A stretch of 34,351 nucleotides of DNA. Origin: Bacillus subtilis subsp. subtilis. Lineage in GTDB: Bacteria; Pseudomonadota; Gammaproteobacteria; Xanthomonadales; Xanthomonadaceae. Position numbers and translations under genes: made by a program. Each line of letters starts with the position of its first letter. The first letter of the stretch is position 1. The stretch lies in contig JAHREJ010000048.1 of assembly GCA_021733645.1 (NCBI GenBank), positions 1 through 34,351 on the forward strand, given 5' to 3'. A model generated the notes under the pieces. That model was not told where the DNA came from, made no database searches, and saw only the letters and a program-made list of their open reading frames with translations. Shown piece after piece: positions 1 to 7,771 of this stretch.

Positions 1-16
1 CACCCCGCCTCCAGTG

Positions 17-493
17 TCAGCGCGCGGGGGCGGCCAGGGGCTGGTAGGCGCCCTCGAAATCCAGATAGTCCTCATGCAGGCCCTGCACCGCGCGCCCGGT
101 CGGCGCACCATCGGCGCCGGTCTCCATCAACTGCCAGCCCGGCATGTCCGCGTCCTGCGCGGCCGGGCCTTCATCGAGCACCATCACAAACCCATTCCCC
201 AGCGCCCTGCCATAGGCCAGCAGCAGCGCGTGCAGCGCCGAGGGTTCCAGCGCGGCCCGCAGCGTCTCCACGCTGGCCTGCAGGTCGGGCCGGTCATGGG
301 TCATGTCCGACAGCGTGCCTTCCACGTCATCGGCCAGCTGATGGACATCGCGCAGCACCAGGAAGCGGGCAAACTGCGCGATGTCCTCCGACAGTTCGCT
401 GCGCACCCAGTCACGGGGCGCGGTACACCCGGCGGCCTGCATGGCGGCGGTAAGCCGGGCGTGGCGTTCTGTCCGGTCGTTGGGGGAACTCAT
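17..493 (-). CDS. Hypothetical protein, 158 residues
   Basis: I do not recognise this family. The protein is acidic, soluble and largely helical in appearance, with no signal peptide or membrane segment. The middle (about residues 30-100) is rich in Leu/Ala/Asp/Glu and could form a helical bundle; the C-terminal part has an acidic aromatic stretch (HEDYLDFEGAY). The start is chosen at an ATG preceded by AAGGA about ten bases upstream. It lies downstream of the small HMA copper-binding gene on the same strand with an 89-base gap, so it could be the last gene of the copper unit, but nothing in the protein suggests metal binding (one Cys only, near residue 23). Function unknown. Confidence 0.65.
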   Translation of the reverse strand: MSSPNDRTERHARLTAAMQAAGCTAPRDWVRSELSEDIAQFARFLVLRDVHQLADDVEGTLSDMTHDRPDLQASVETLRAALEPSALHALLLAYGRALGNGFVMVLDEGPAAQDADMPGWQLMETGADGAPTGRAVQGLHEDYLDFEGAYQPLAAPAR

Positions 494-582
494 GTCTGCG
501 GCGTCCTTTGCATGTGGCCTGGATCAATCAGCCACAGAGCATACCCAACCGCTGCCGGCGATGCCGGGCTGCGCCGGTGGCA

Positions 583-777
583 CTAGCGCTGGTCCGGATA
601 CCCTGCCTCGACCAGCGCCGCCAGGAACGCGCCTTCCTCCCGGGTACTGTCGATGCGCACTTCGCGCGCCGGCGGATCGGTCTCGATGCGGGCGTCAGGG
701 TCGACGCTCAACAGCGCCTTGGTCACCGACGCGGCGCAGCCGCCGCAGGTCATGTTGGGAATGTGGAAACGAAGCAT
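583..777 (-). CDS. CopZ-like heavy-metal-associated (HMA) domain protein
   Basis: A single HMA domain of 64 residues. The metal site is the canonical GMTCxxC-type loop, here NMTCGGC (Cys11 and Cys14), followed by the usual A-S-V-T-K-A-L helix; the chain ends right after the last strand (EAGY). Free-standing HMA domains of this size are cytosolic Cu(I) chaperones that hand copper to CopA. The ATG at 777 is chosen because the HMA fold begins there; longer in-frame upstream sequence is low-complexity and overlaps cueR. It lies 91 bases downstream of cueR, and the gap holds a CueR-like promoter (809-839), so it may be induced separately by copper. Role inferred from family and context; the domain alone could also serve other soft metals such as mercury. 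Confidence 0.85.
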   Translation of the reverse strand: MLRFHIPNMTCGGCAASVTKALLSVDPDARIETDPPAREVRIDSTREEGAFLAALVEAGYPDQR

Positions 778-808
778 GCGATCTACCTGGTTGGGAACGT
801 GTCCGCTC

Positions 809-839
809 ACGGTCAGGCCTGACAGCATGGCAAGGTCAA
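809..839 (-). promoter_or_regulatory. Candidate second CueR-type promoter, before the CopZ-like gene
   Basis: Read on the minus strand: TTGACC (834-839), a 19-base spacer, then GACCGT (809-814). It shares the 13-base string GGGGCTTGACCTT with the copA promoter at 4336-4366, and the -10 position lies 32 bases from its start codon, against 34 at copA. The dyad is degenerate (ACCTTGC...TCAGGCC) and the -10 is poor, so this is a weaker call than the copA site. Confidence 0.5.
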
Positions 840-868
840 GCCCCTGCGCACGCGGCGTATCAATGGAT

Positions 869-1360
869 TCATCTGGCCGTACGCCGACGCGACGACACCG
901 GCGTATCGGCACCGAACCGCGGCGTGCGGCGCGGTGCCTGGGGGTGCTCTGTGCGCTCGGCGGTGGGCGCCTGCTCGGCGAGGTCGGCGATGATCGGGCA
1001 ATCCGGGCGGTCATTGCCGTGGCAATGCTCGGCGAGATGTTCCAGGGTCAACGCCATCGACTGCAGTTCGGCAATCCTGGCGCGCAGACCGGCCACGTGC
1101 GACAGCGCCACCGCTTTCACATCGGCACTGGCCCGGTCGCGGTCGTTCCACAGCATCAACAGTTCGGAAATCTGTTCAACCGGAAAGCCGAGGTCGCGTG
1201 CGCGGCGGATGAAACGCAGGCTGTGCGCATCCTGCGTGCTGTAGGTGCGGTAGCCGGCCTGCGTGCGTACCGCCTGGGGAATCAGGCCGATCTGTTCGTA
1301 GTAGCGGATCATCTTCGCCGAGACGCCGGAGAAGGCCGCCGCTTGACCAATGTTCAACAT
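869..1360 (-). CDS. cueR: CueR, Cu(I)-responsive MerR-family activator
   Basis: A MerR-family regulator of 163 residues. The N-terminal winged helix-turn-helix (MLNIGQAAAFSGVSAKMIRYYE, then LIP, RTxAGYRTY) is typical of CueR/HmrR, and a dimerisation helix follows (about residues 78-110). The metal loop has Cys113 and Cys121 in a C-x7-C arrangement (HCHGNDRPDC), the signature of regulators of monovalent Cu/Ag/Au rather than Zn or Hg. The C-terminus is an Arg/Pro-rich tail of about 30 residues beyond the usual end. The ATG at 1360 begins the conserved fold; upstream in-frame sequence belongs to the ferredoxin region. It sits 46 bases after the ferredoxin gene and downstream of copA, so copA, ferredoxin and cueR probably form one transcript from the promoter at 4336-4366, which this protein should bind. 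Confidence 0.93.
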   Translation of the reverse strand: MLNIGQAAAFSGVSAKMIRYYEQIGLIPQAVRTQAGYRTYSTQDAHSLRFIRRARDLGFPVEQISELLMLWNDRDRASADVKAVALSHVAGLRARIAELQSMALTLEHLAEHCHGNDRPDCPIIADLAEQAPTAERTEHPQAPRRTPRFGADTPVSSRRRTAR

Positions 1361-1406
1361 GTTGTGCTCCTGGAAACCTGCAACGCACCTGCATACCGGG
1401 GGTACA

Positions 1407-1763
1407 TCATCGCGCCGTTGCCGCAGCAGGTGTGAAAAACACATCGGCGTGCAGGTCCTCGGCGCGCAGCCCGGCGGCCCTGCCCAGCCGCATGGCCGCC
1501 GCCACCATCGCCGGCGGCACGGCACAACAGGCCAGGATCAGCCCCTGCGCCTTCTGCGCATCTGACAGCGCAAAGCGGCTGTGCGGGCGCAGTACCACCT
1601 CGCCACTGAGCAGGCGCGACAGGCACGAGCCGCACTGTCCCGCACGGCAGCCGTGCGGATAGGCGATGCCTGCGGCCAGCGCGGCGTCCAGCACGGCGCT
1701 GCCCTCGGCAACCGCCAGCGGGCGGCCGCACGACCATATCTGGACCTGGTGGGTCATCGTCAT
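1407..1763 (-). CDS. Plant-type [2Fe-2S] ferredoxin-domain protein in the copper operon
   Basis: A 118-residue protein with a 2Fe-2S ferredoxin fold. Cluster ligands are visible as Cys39-x4-Cys44-x2-Cys47 (GCRAGQCGSC) and a fourth Cys at 79 (or 80) in LACC, matching the CX4CX2C...C pattern of plant-type ferredoxins and electron-transfer domains. About 35 residues follow the last ligand, more than in a minimal ferredoxin. No signal peptide, so cytosolic. It starts 10 bases after the copA stop and precedes cueR by 46 bases, so it should be copper-induced. No reductase or oxygenase partner is encoded nearby. A role in electron supply, or in coping with Fe-S damage or copper redox state, is only conjecture. 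Confidence 0.85.
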   Translation of the reverse strand: MTMTHQVQIWSCGRPLAVAEGSAVLDAALAAGIAYPHGCRAGQCGSCLSRLLSGEVVLRPHSRFALSDAQKAQGLILACCAVPPAMVAAAMRLGRAAGLRAEDLHADVFFTPAAATAR

Positions 1764-1773
1764 CGGCCTGCCC

Positions 1774-4302
1774 TCAGGCGCCGGCGCTGCCGGCCGGCGC
1801 CCACGACGGCGCGCGGAAGCGCTTCAGCCGCAGCGCGTTGCCCAGCACGAAGACGCTGGACAGGGCCATCGCCGCCGCCGCGAAGATCGGCGACATCAGC
1901 GTGCCGTTCAGCGGATACAGCGCACCGGCGGCGACCGGAATCAACACCGCGTTGTAGGCGAAGGCCCAGAACAGGTTCTGCTTGATGTTGCGGATGGTCG
2001 CCTGGCTCAGGGCGATGGCATGGGTCACCCCGCGCAGGTCGCCAGACATCAGCACCACGTCGGCCGCTTCGATGGCCACGTCGGTGCCGGTGCCGATGGC
2101 CAGGCCGACATCGGCCTCGGCAAGGGCAGGCGCATCGTTGATGCCGTCACCGACGAAGGCCACCCGCGCACCGTTGGCGCGGAAGCGCTTGAGCGCGGCG
2201 ACCTTGCCGTCGGGCAGGACGTCGGCAGCCACTTCGTCGATGCCCAGCTGCCGGGCAATCGCCGCGGCGGTGGCGGCGTTGTCGCCGGTGATCATCGCCA
2301 CCTTCAACCCCAGCGCGTGCAGCGCGCGGATCGCCTCGGGCGTGGTGTCCTTGATCGGATCGGCAACGGCGATCACGGCCGCCAGCCGGCCATCGATGGC
2401 GGCATACAACGGGCTCTTGCCCTCCTCGCCCAGGCGCTGCGCTGCGGGCGCGAAGGCACTGACGTCCAGTCCAAGCCGGGTCATGAACCGGTCCGCGCCC
2501 ACCGCCACGCGGCGCCCCCCCACCATTGCGGACACCCCGTACCCGGGCGTGGCCTCAAAGCCGTCCAGCGCAGCCAGGACAAGGCCACGCTGCGTGGCGG
2601 CCGCGACGATGGCCTCGGCGATCGGATGCTCTGAACGGGTTTCCACCGCCGCCACCAGCGCCAGCACCTCGTCATGCGCGAAGCCGTTGGTCGGCACCAG
2701 GTCGGTCAGCTCGGGCCGCCCCTTGGTCAGCGTGCCGGTCTTGTCCAGCGCCACCACGCTGACATCGCGCAGTGCCTGCAGCGCTTCGCCCTTGCGGAAC
2801 AACACGCCCAGTTCGGCCGCACGGCCGGTGCCGACCATGATCGAGGTGGGCGTGGCCAGCCCCATCGCACAGGGGCAGGCAATGATCAGCACCGCCACCG
2901 CGTTGACCAGTGCAAAGGTCAGCGCCGGGGACGGGCCAAGTATCAGCCAGACCAGGAAGGTCAGCGCCGCACCGGCCATCACCGCCGGCACGAACCACAT
3001 CGTGACCTTGTCCACCAGCGCCTGGATCGGCAGCTTGGAGCCCTGGGCTTCTTCAACCAGACGGATGATCTGCGCCAACACCGTGTTCGCGCCCACCTGG
3101 GTGACCCGGAAACTGAAGGCACCGGTCTTGTTGAGGGTGCCACCCACCACCGCGGCACCCACGCCCTTGGCAACCGGCACCGGCTCGCCGCTGATCATGC
3201 TTTCGTCAACATAGGAGGCGCCCTCGACCACTTCGCCATCCACCGGCACTTTTTCGCCGGGGCGCACCATCACCACATCACCGGTGGCCACCTGATCGAG
3301 CGGGATTTCGACGATGGTGCCGTTGCGTTCCACGCGCGCGGTCTTGGCCTGCAGTCCCACCAGGCGCTTGATCGCCTGCGAGGTGCGGCCCTTGGCCCGC
3401 GCCTCCAGCACCCGCCCCAGCAGGATCAGCGTGACAATCACCACGGCCGCCTCGAAGTACACATTGGCCGTGCCCGGCGGCAGTACGCCCGGGGCGAAGG
3501 TGGCCACCACCGAGTAACCGTATGCCGCCGCCGTGCCGACCGACACCAGCGAATTCATGTCCGGCGCGCCACGCAGCAGGGCGGGCACGCCCTTGCGGAA
3601 GAAGCCGATGCCCGGCCCGAACAGCACCAGCGTGGCCAGCGCGAACTGCAGGTACCCGTTTGTCTGCTGGCCCAGCACGCGCATGACCCAGTGATGCATG
3701 CCCGGCACCAGGTGCCCGCCCATTTCAAGGATGAACACCGGCAGGGTCAGCGCCGCGGCGATATACAACGCACGGCGCAACAGCCGCGCCTCGTGCTCGC
3801 GCCGCTCGGCGTCCTGGTCGGCCGCGCTGGCGGTGGCCGCGCCCGCGCGGCGTGCGGTGTAGCCGGCCTTGTGCACGGCCGCCTCGAGGCTGGCGCTGCT
3901 CACCGCGCCGGACAGGTGGCGCACCTGCGCCCGTTCGGTGGCCAGGTTGACGCTGGCGGCCAGCACGCCGGGCACCTGCGCCAGCGCTTTTTCCACCCGG
4001 CCCACGCACGAGGCGCAGGTCATGCCAAGGATCGACAGGTCGGTGACCGCCTCGCGCACGCGGTAACCGGCACCTTCTATGGCGCGAACCACGGCCTGCG
4101 CGTCGGCCGGACCGGAAAAGCTGACATCGGCGCGCTCGGTGGCCAGGTTGACCGCCGCGCTGTGCACACCCGGGATGGCCTGCAAGGCGCGTTCGACACG
4201 CCCCACGCAGGAGGCACAGGTCATGCCGTCCACCGGCAGACTCAGGCGTTCAGCGCCTGTGGCGGGGGGCAGTGGGCCGTGTCGGGAGGCGGTGGCAGAC
4301 AT
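1774..4302 (-). CDS. copA: CopA, Cu(I)-exporting P1B-type ATPase
   Basis: An 842-residue inner-membrane ATPase that pumps Cu(I) out of the cytosol. Two N-terminal HMA domains carry GMTCASC sites (Cys29/Cys32 and Cys96/Cys99). These are followed by four membrane helices (about 175-300), the actuator domain with SGEP (371-374), the membrane copper site CPC (476-478), the phosphorylation motif DKTGT (Asp520), the hinge motif GDGINDAP, and the last two helices with AYN and MALSS motifs. CPC together with YN and MxxxS in the final helices is the Cu(I)-specific P1B-1 signature. It is full length. It is the first gene of a minus-strand unit with a ferredoxin and cueR. The start ATG lies about 27 bases downstream of the predicted transcription start of the CueR promoter. 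Confidence 0.96.
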   Translation of the reverse strand: MSATASRHGPLPPATGAERLSLPVDGMTCASCVGRVERALQAIPGVHSAAVNLATERADVSFSGPADAQAVVRAIEGAGYRVREAVTDLSILGMTCASCVGRVEKALAQVPGVLAASVNLATERAQVRHLSGAVSSASLEAAVHKAGYTARRAGAATASAADQDAERREHEARLLRRALYIAAALTLPVFILEMGGHLVPGMHHWVMRVLGQQTNGYLQFALATLVLFGPGIGFFRKGVPALLRGAPDMNSLVSVGTAAAYGYSVVATFAPGVLPPGTANVYFEAAVVIVTLILLGRVLEARAKGRTSQAIKRLVGLQAKTARVERNGTIVEIPLDQVATGDVVMVRPGEKVPVDGEVVEGASYVDESMISGEPVPVAKGVGAAVVGGTLNKTGAFSFRVTQVGANTVLAQIIRLVEEAQGSKLPIQALVDKVTMWFVPAVMAGAALTFLVWLILGPSPALTFALVNAVAVLIIACPCAMGLATPTSIMVGTGRAAELGVLFRKGEALQALRDVSVVALDKTGTLTKGRPELTDLVPTNGFAHDEVLALVAAVETRSEHPIAEAIVAAATQRGLVLAALDGFEATPGYGVSAMVGGRRVAVGADRFMTRLGLDVSAFAPAAQRLGEEGKSPLYAAIDGRLAAVIAVADPIKDTTPEAIRALHALGLKVAMITGDNAATAAAIARQLGIDEVAADVLPDGKVAALKRFRANGARVAFVGDGINDAPALAEADVGLAIGTGTDVAIEAADVVLMSGDLRGVTHAIALSQATIRNIKQNLFWAFAYNAVLIPVAAGALYPLNGTLMSPIFAAAAMALSSVFVLGNALRLKRFRAPSWAPAGSAGA

Positions 4303-4335
4303 GGGAACATCCGTGAATGGGGGAAAGTGCCCACC

Positions 4336-4366
4336 ACCCTAAGGATTCCCACCGTGGGAAGGTCAA
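4336..4366 (-). promoter_or_regulatory. CueR-controlled copA promoter
   Basis: Minus-strand reading: -35 TTGACC (4361-4366), a 19-base spacer, -10 TAGGGT (4336-4341). The overlong 19-base spacer is the hallmark of MerR-family promoters. The spacer contains a perfect palindrome TTCCCACGGTGGGAA (4346-4360), close to the known CueR box ACCTTCC-N7-GGAAGGT. The copA ATG follows 34 bases beyond the -10. Confidence 0.88.
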
Positions 4367-4443
4367 GCCCCACCTCAGACACTGCGTTCATCTTATTTCA
4401 AGCGCTTGTACATCCGTTCAATGCGGCCGCAGAGGTGGGGAGG

Positions 4444-4704
4444 CTAATTGCCAAGAAGCTTCGCCTTCTCGGCATCGAACTCTTCCTTGGTCAGCGCGCC
4501 GGAATCCAATAGCGCTTTGAGTGCGGCGAGTTCTTCGTAGCGCGTTTGGCGGGAGGCAGGAACGCTCGGCGCGTTCCCGCAACGGAAGTAGATAGTGCCC
4601 GTGGCGCCAGTCGCACCGCGGCGTAGCGCACCGTTGTCATTGAAGACGCCAGGCTCGGATTCACTCCCGCCGGTGCAATCCACCCGTCCCGGTCCCGCCG
4701 CCAT
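4444..4704 (-). CDS. Small SHOCT-domain protein
   Basis: An 86-residue protein whose last 32 residues form a SHOCT domain (RYEELAALKALLDSGALTKEEF...KAKLLGN), a short C-terminal helical hairpin found on many bacterial proteins and thought to mediate oligomerisation. The first 50 residues are Gly/Ser/Thr-rich with two Cys and match nothing I know. The start at 4704 is supported by a strong GGAGG ribosome-binding site about nine bases upstream. It lies between the copA promoter and the divergent FAD oxidase, and ends about 80 bases before the copA -35 element. Function unknown; the N-terminus may be a remnant of a longer domain. Confidence 0.7.
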   Translation of the reverse strand: MAAGPGRVDCTGGSESEPGVFNDNGALRRGATGATGTIYFRCGNAPSVPASRQTRYEELAALKALLDSGALTKEEFDAEKAKLLGN

Positions 4705-4808
4705 TGGTCACTTCCTCCCACCCCTCGCCCCGTCGCCCATGTCCAGGGGGCAGGCCAGGCACACACTGGCGGTCATCGCTGACTGGCGCTGCGCCAAGGA
4801 GAACCCCG

Positions 4809-6596
4809 ATGAAACGACGTGACTGCCTCAAGGCTACCCTGGCCCTGCCGCTGCTGCCGCAGGTCCTCAAGGCGGCTGGCGCGCCAGCGATGGTCCGCGG
4901 CCGGGTGCGCCCCGGTGCCGCCGGCTGGCCCGCGCCGGCCGACTGGAACCAGCTCTCGCGCGCAGTGGGAGGACGGCTGTCGGTGCCGCAGTCGCCGTTC
5001 CTGGGTGACCCGGCAACCCGCGCCGAAGCGCTGGCGCAACTCAACAACCCGTTCTACATCGGCGACCAGCCCGCCCTGACCCAGACCAGCGGCTACTTCG
5101 GCGCGTGGCGTTCGGTGCCCAGTGCACAGATGGTGGCCGCCAGCCACAGCGCCGACGTGGCCGCCGCGGTCAACTTCGCGCGCAGGCATCGGCTGCGGCT
5201 GGTGGTCAAGGGCGGTGGGCACAGCTACCACGGCACCTCGTGCGCGCCGGACTCGCTGCTGGTCTGGACCCGGGCGATGCGCCAGGTCGAGCTGCACGCT
5301 GCATTCGTGGCGCAGGGTGCCCGCCCGGGGACGACCGCGCAGCCGGCGGTGAGCGTGGGCGCCGGGGCGATGTGGATCGATGTCTACGATGCGGTCACCA
5401 CGCAGGGCGGGCGCTATGTGCAGGGCGGTGGCTGCACCTCGGTGGGGGTGACCGGGCTGGTCACCGGCGGTGGCTTCGGCAGCTTCTCCAAGGCGTTCGG
5501 AACGGCCGCCGCCAGCCTGCTGGAAGCAGAAGTGGTCACCGCCGACGGGCAGGTGCGGGTGGTCAACGCGGACCACGACCCGGAACTGTTCTGGGCCTTG
5601 AAGGGCGGCTGTGCTGGCAGCTTCGGCATCGTCACCCGCATGACCCTGAAAACCCACGCGTTGCCCACCACCTTCGGCGGGGTGTCCTTCAAGGTGCAGG
5701 CCGGCAGCGATGAAAGCTGGCAGGCCCTGGCGGCGCAGGTACTGCGCTTCTATCGCGACACCCTGTGCAACCCGCACTGGGGCGAACAGATCACCTTTGC
5801 CGGCGACCGCGTGCTGTCGGTGTCGATGGTGTTCCAGGGCCTCAACCGCGAAACCGCCGAGGCCACCTGGCAACCGCTGCTGGACTGGATCAAGGCGCGC
5901 CCCGACTACCTCCTGCGCGAACCGCTGCAGGCCCTGGCGATGCCGGCGCGCGACTTCTGGGACGCCGATTTCTTCCGCCAGCATGCACCGCGTTTCATCG
6001 CCGAGGACACCCGTGCCAACGCGCCCTCCCGGCACATGCTGTGGAAGGGCGACCAGGGCCAGGTGGGCTGGTTCCTGCACGGATATGCATCGGCGTGGAT
6101 GCCCTCGGCGCTGCTGGGCGAGGATCGGCTTGGCGCGGCGGCAACGGCAATCTGCGCGGCGGCCGAGCACATGGATGTGGGCCTGCATTGCAACAAGGGG
6201 CTGTTCGGGGCGCCGGCCGAGGCACTGGCCGCCAGTGGCGATACCGCCACCCATCCGGCGGTGCTGGATGCCTTCGCGCTGGCGCTGATCGGCAATGCCG
6301 GTGGGCCGGTCTACCCTGGCAGCGGCGGCAGCGTGGACGAGCCGGGCGCACGTCGCGGTGCGCTGCGCGTCGGGCGCGCCTATGCCGCGCTGGGCGCGGT
6401 GGTGCCACAGGCGCCCACCTACGTGTCCGAGTGCGACTACTTCCAGAAGGACTGGCAGCAGGCCTTCTGGGGGCCGCACTACCCGCGCCTGCTGGCCGCC
6501 AAGCGCCGCTACGATCCGGACGGGCTGTTCGTGATCCATCACGGCGTGGGCAGCGACGCCTGGAGCGCGGACGGGTTCGAACCGAACCCCGGCTGA
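4809..6596 (+). CDS. Tat-exported FAD-linked oxidase, BBE/GOOX type
   Basis: A 595-residue flavoprotein oxidase. The N-terminus KRRDCLK followed by a hydrophobic stretch and A-x-A resembles a twin-arginine signal, fitting export of a folded flavoprotein. The PCMH-type FAD domain spans about 105-285, with KGGGHSYHG (His138) and GGGCTSVGVTGLVTGGGFG (Cys209). These occupy the positions that bind FAD in bicovalent enzymes of the berberine-bridge/glucooligosaccharide-oxidase group. The C-terminal BBE segment (about 550-590: DYFQKDW...YPRLLAAKRRYDPDGLF) completes the fold. Family members oxidise sugars, alcohols or alkaloids with O2 or another acceptor; the substrate here cannot be read. The start is chosen at ATG 4809 with AAGGAG seven bases upstream. 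It ends eight bases before a convergent gene; a 7-bp inverted repeat (6600-6615) spans the junction. Confidence 0.88.
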   Translation: MKRRDCLKATLALPLLPQVLKAAGAPAMVRGRVRPGAAGWPAPADWNQLSRAVGGRLSVPQSPFLGDPATRAEALAQLNNPFYIGDQPALTQTSGYFGAWRSVPSAQMVAASHSADVAAAVNFARRHRLRLVVKGGGHSYHGTSCAPDSLLVWTRAMRQVELHAAFVAQGARPGTTAQPAVSVGAGAMWIDVYDAVTTQGGRYVQGGGCTSVGVTGLVTGGGFGSFSKAFGTAAASLLEAEVVTADGQVRVVNADHDPELFWALKGGCAGSFGIVTRMTLKTHALPTTFGGVSFKVQAGSDESWQALAAQVLRFYRDTLCNPHWGEQITFAGDRVLSVSMVFQGLNRETAEATWQPLLDWIKARPDYLLREPLQALAMPARDFWDADFFRQHAPRFIAEDTRANAPSRHMLWKGDQGQVGWFLHGYASAWMPSALLGEDRLGAAATAICAAAEHMDVGLHCNKGLFGAPAEALAASGDTATHPAVLDAFALALIGNAGGPVYPGSGGSVDEPGARRGALRVGRAYAALGAVVPQAPTYVSECDYFQKDWQQAFWGPHYPRLLAAKRRYDPDGLFVIHHGVGSDAWSADGFEPNPG

Positions 6597-6604
6597 GGCC
6601 GCGC

Positions 6605-7771
6605 TCAGGAGCGCGCGGTGTCCAACGCGGCCAGCACCCGCCGCAGCGCCTGCTGGGCGCGGCGGTTTTCGGCGGGCGTGCCGATGCTGATCCGCAGCCA
6701 GGTGTCATACGGGGGGAACACGCGGGCAACGCGCACCCCGTGTTGCAGCAACCCGGCCACCACCTGCGCGTGCGGATGCCTGCTGTCAAAGAACACGAAA
6801 TTGCCGGCGGCCGCGGTCGAGCGCCGGTGCAGTTGCCCAAGCACCTGCTGCCAGCGCGCGCGCTCGGCGGCCACGCTGGCGCGCACCTGGGCGATGTGCG
6901 CGGTATCGGCCAGCGCGGCGCTGGCAGCCGCCAGTGACAACTGGTGCTGTGCATGGGCGCCGCCCACGCCCCGTTGGCGCAGCGCATCGGCCAGCGCGCG
7001 GGGGGTCAGCGCGTAGCCGATCTGCAGCCCGGCCAGCGCATGGATCTTGCCCAGCGTGCGGAACACCACCACGTTCTGGCCCTGCCGCAGCAGGCGCACC
7101 GCGCTCAAGGCCGCCGCATCGTCGCGGTAGTCCAGGTAGGCCTCATCGACGATCACCAGGGTGCGCGCCTGTGCGGTGGTGACGAAGCGGTCGAAGTCGG
7201 CACCCGCGCTCAACGTGCCCGATGGATTGTGCGGGTTGACCACGAACAGCGCGCGCGTATCGTTGCCTACCGCCGCCAGCAACGCGGGCAGGTCGTTTTC
7301 CAGCGCGGCGTTGAGCGGCACTTCCTGCGCCCGCCCGCCGAACGGCTTGGCCGCATCCACCAGTGCGCCGTAGCCCGGCACCGAGTACACGAATCCACCG
7401 GCGCCCTGGCTCAACGCAAGGTGCTGGCCCAGCGCTTCCAGCACTTCGCCGACGATCACCTGTTCGGGGGCAACGCCTTCGATGCCGGCGATCTGCTGCT
7501 GCAGCGCCTGCAGCTGTGCGGCGGTCACATAACGCGGTACCTGCGCCAGTGCGTGCTGGATGGCCGGGGCCACCCGTGGCGAGGGTCCATAGCTGCTTTC
7601 ATTGAGGTCCAGGCGCAGCAGGACATCGCCGGCCGTTGGCGGGACCGGCGGCGCAATCCCGGCGTGGGCCAGCGCCGGCAGCAGCGCCGCGCCGGCCACA
7701 CCGGCAATGCCCACGCCCAGCCAGCGGCGGCGGCTGCCATCCACGGCGGCTTCATCAGCAAGGGTAGCCAT
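6605..7771 (-). CDS. Tat-exported HisC-like PLP aminotransferase
   Basis: A 388-residue class I/II aminotransferase most like histidinol-phosphate aminotransferase. Visible hallmarks are LDLNESSYGPS near 55-64, NPHNPSGT (179-186), DEAYLDY (Asp209), the PLP lysine in RTLGKIHALAGLQIGY (Lys242), and the substrate-carboxylate Arg in WLRISIGTPAENRR near the C-terminus. The usual GSDE-type phosphate-binding loop reads VGEVLEALG. Unlike true HisC, it begins with SRRRWLG plus a hydrophobic stretch ending ALAHA, a good twin-arginine signal, so the folded holoenzyme should be periplasmic. Its ATG overlaps the stop of the upstream TonB receptor by one base (TGATG), implying translational coupling. It is therefore unlikely to serve histidine biosynthesis; processing of an imported ligand is the natural inference, by analogy with periplasmic PLP enzymes such as PvdN. 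Confidence 0.88.
   Translation of the reverse strand: MATLADEAAVDGSRRRWLGVGIAGVAGAALLPALAHAGIAPPVPPTAGDVLLRLDLNESSYGPSPRVAPAIQHALAQVPRYVTAAQLQALQQQIAGIEGVAPEQVIVGEVLEALGQHLALSQGAGGFVYSVPGYGALVDAAKPFGGRAQEVPLNAALENDLPALLAAVGNDTRALFVVNPHNPSGTLSAGADFDRFVTTAQARTLVIVDEAYLDYRDDAAALSAVRLLRQGQNVVVFRTLGKIHALAGLQIGYALTPRALADALRQRGVGGAHAQHQLSLAAASAALADTAHIAQVRASVAAERARWQQVLGQLHRRSTAAAGNFVFFDSRHPHAQVVAGLLQHGVRVARVFPPYDTWLRISIGTPAENRRAQQALRRVLAALDTARS

Noticed and set aside
2674..4512. 612-codon open frame on the plus strand opposite copA
   Set aside because: It is the antisense frame of a well-conserved P-type ATPase. The translation is His/Gly/Arg/Gln-rich low complexity typical of high-GC antisense frames and matches no domain.
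4773..6542. 589-codon open frame opposite the FAD oxidase
   Set aside because: Antisense shadow of a clear flavoprotein gene, with Arg/Gly/His-rich composition and no family features.
6600..6615. 7-bp inverted repeat between the convergent oxidase and aminotransferase genes
   Set aside because: The loop is only two bases, there is no T-run, and the arm overlaps the aminotransferase stop; too weak to call a terminator on its own.
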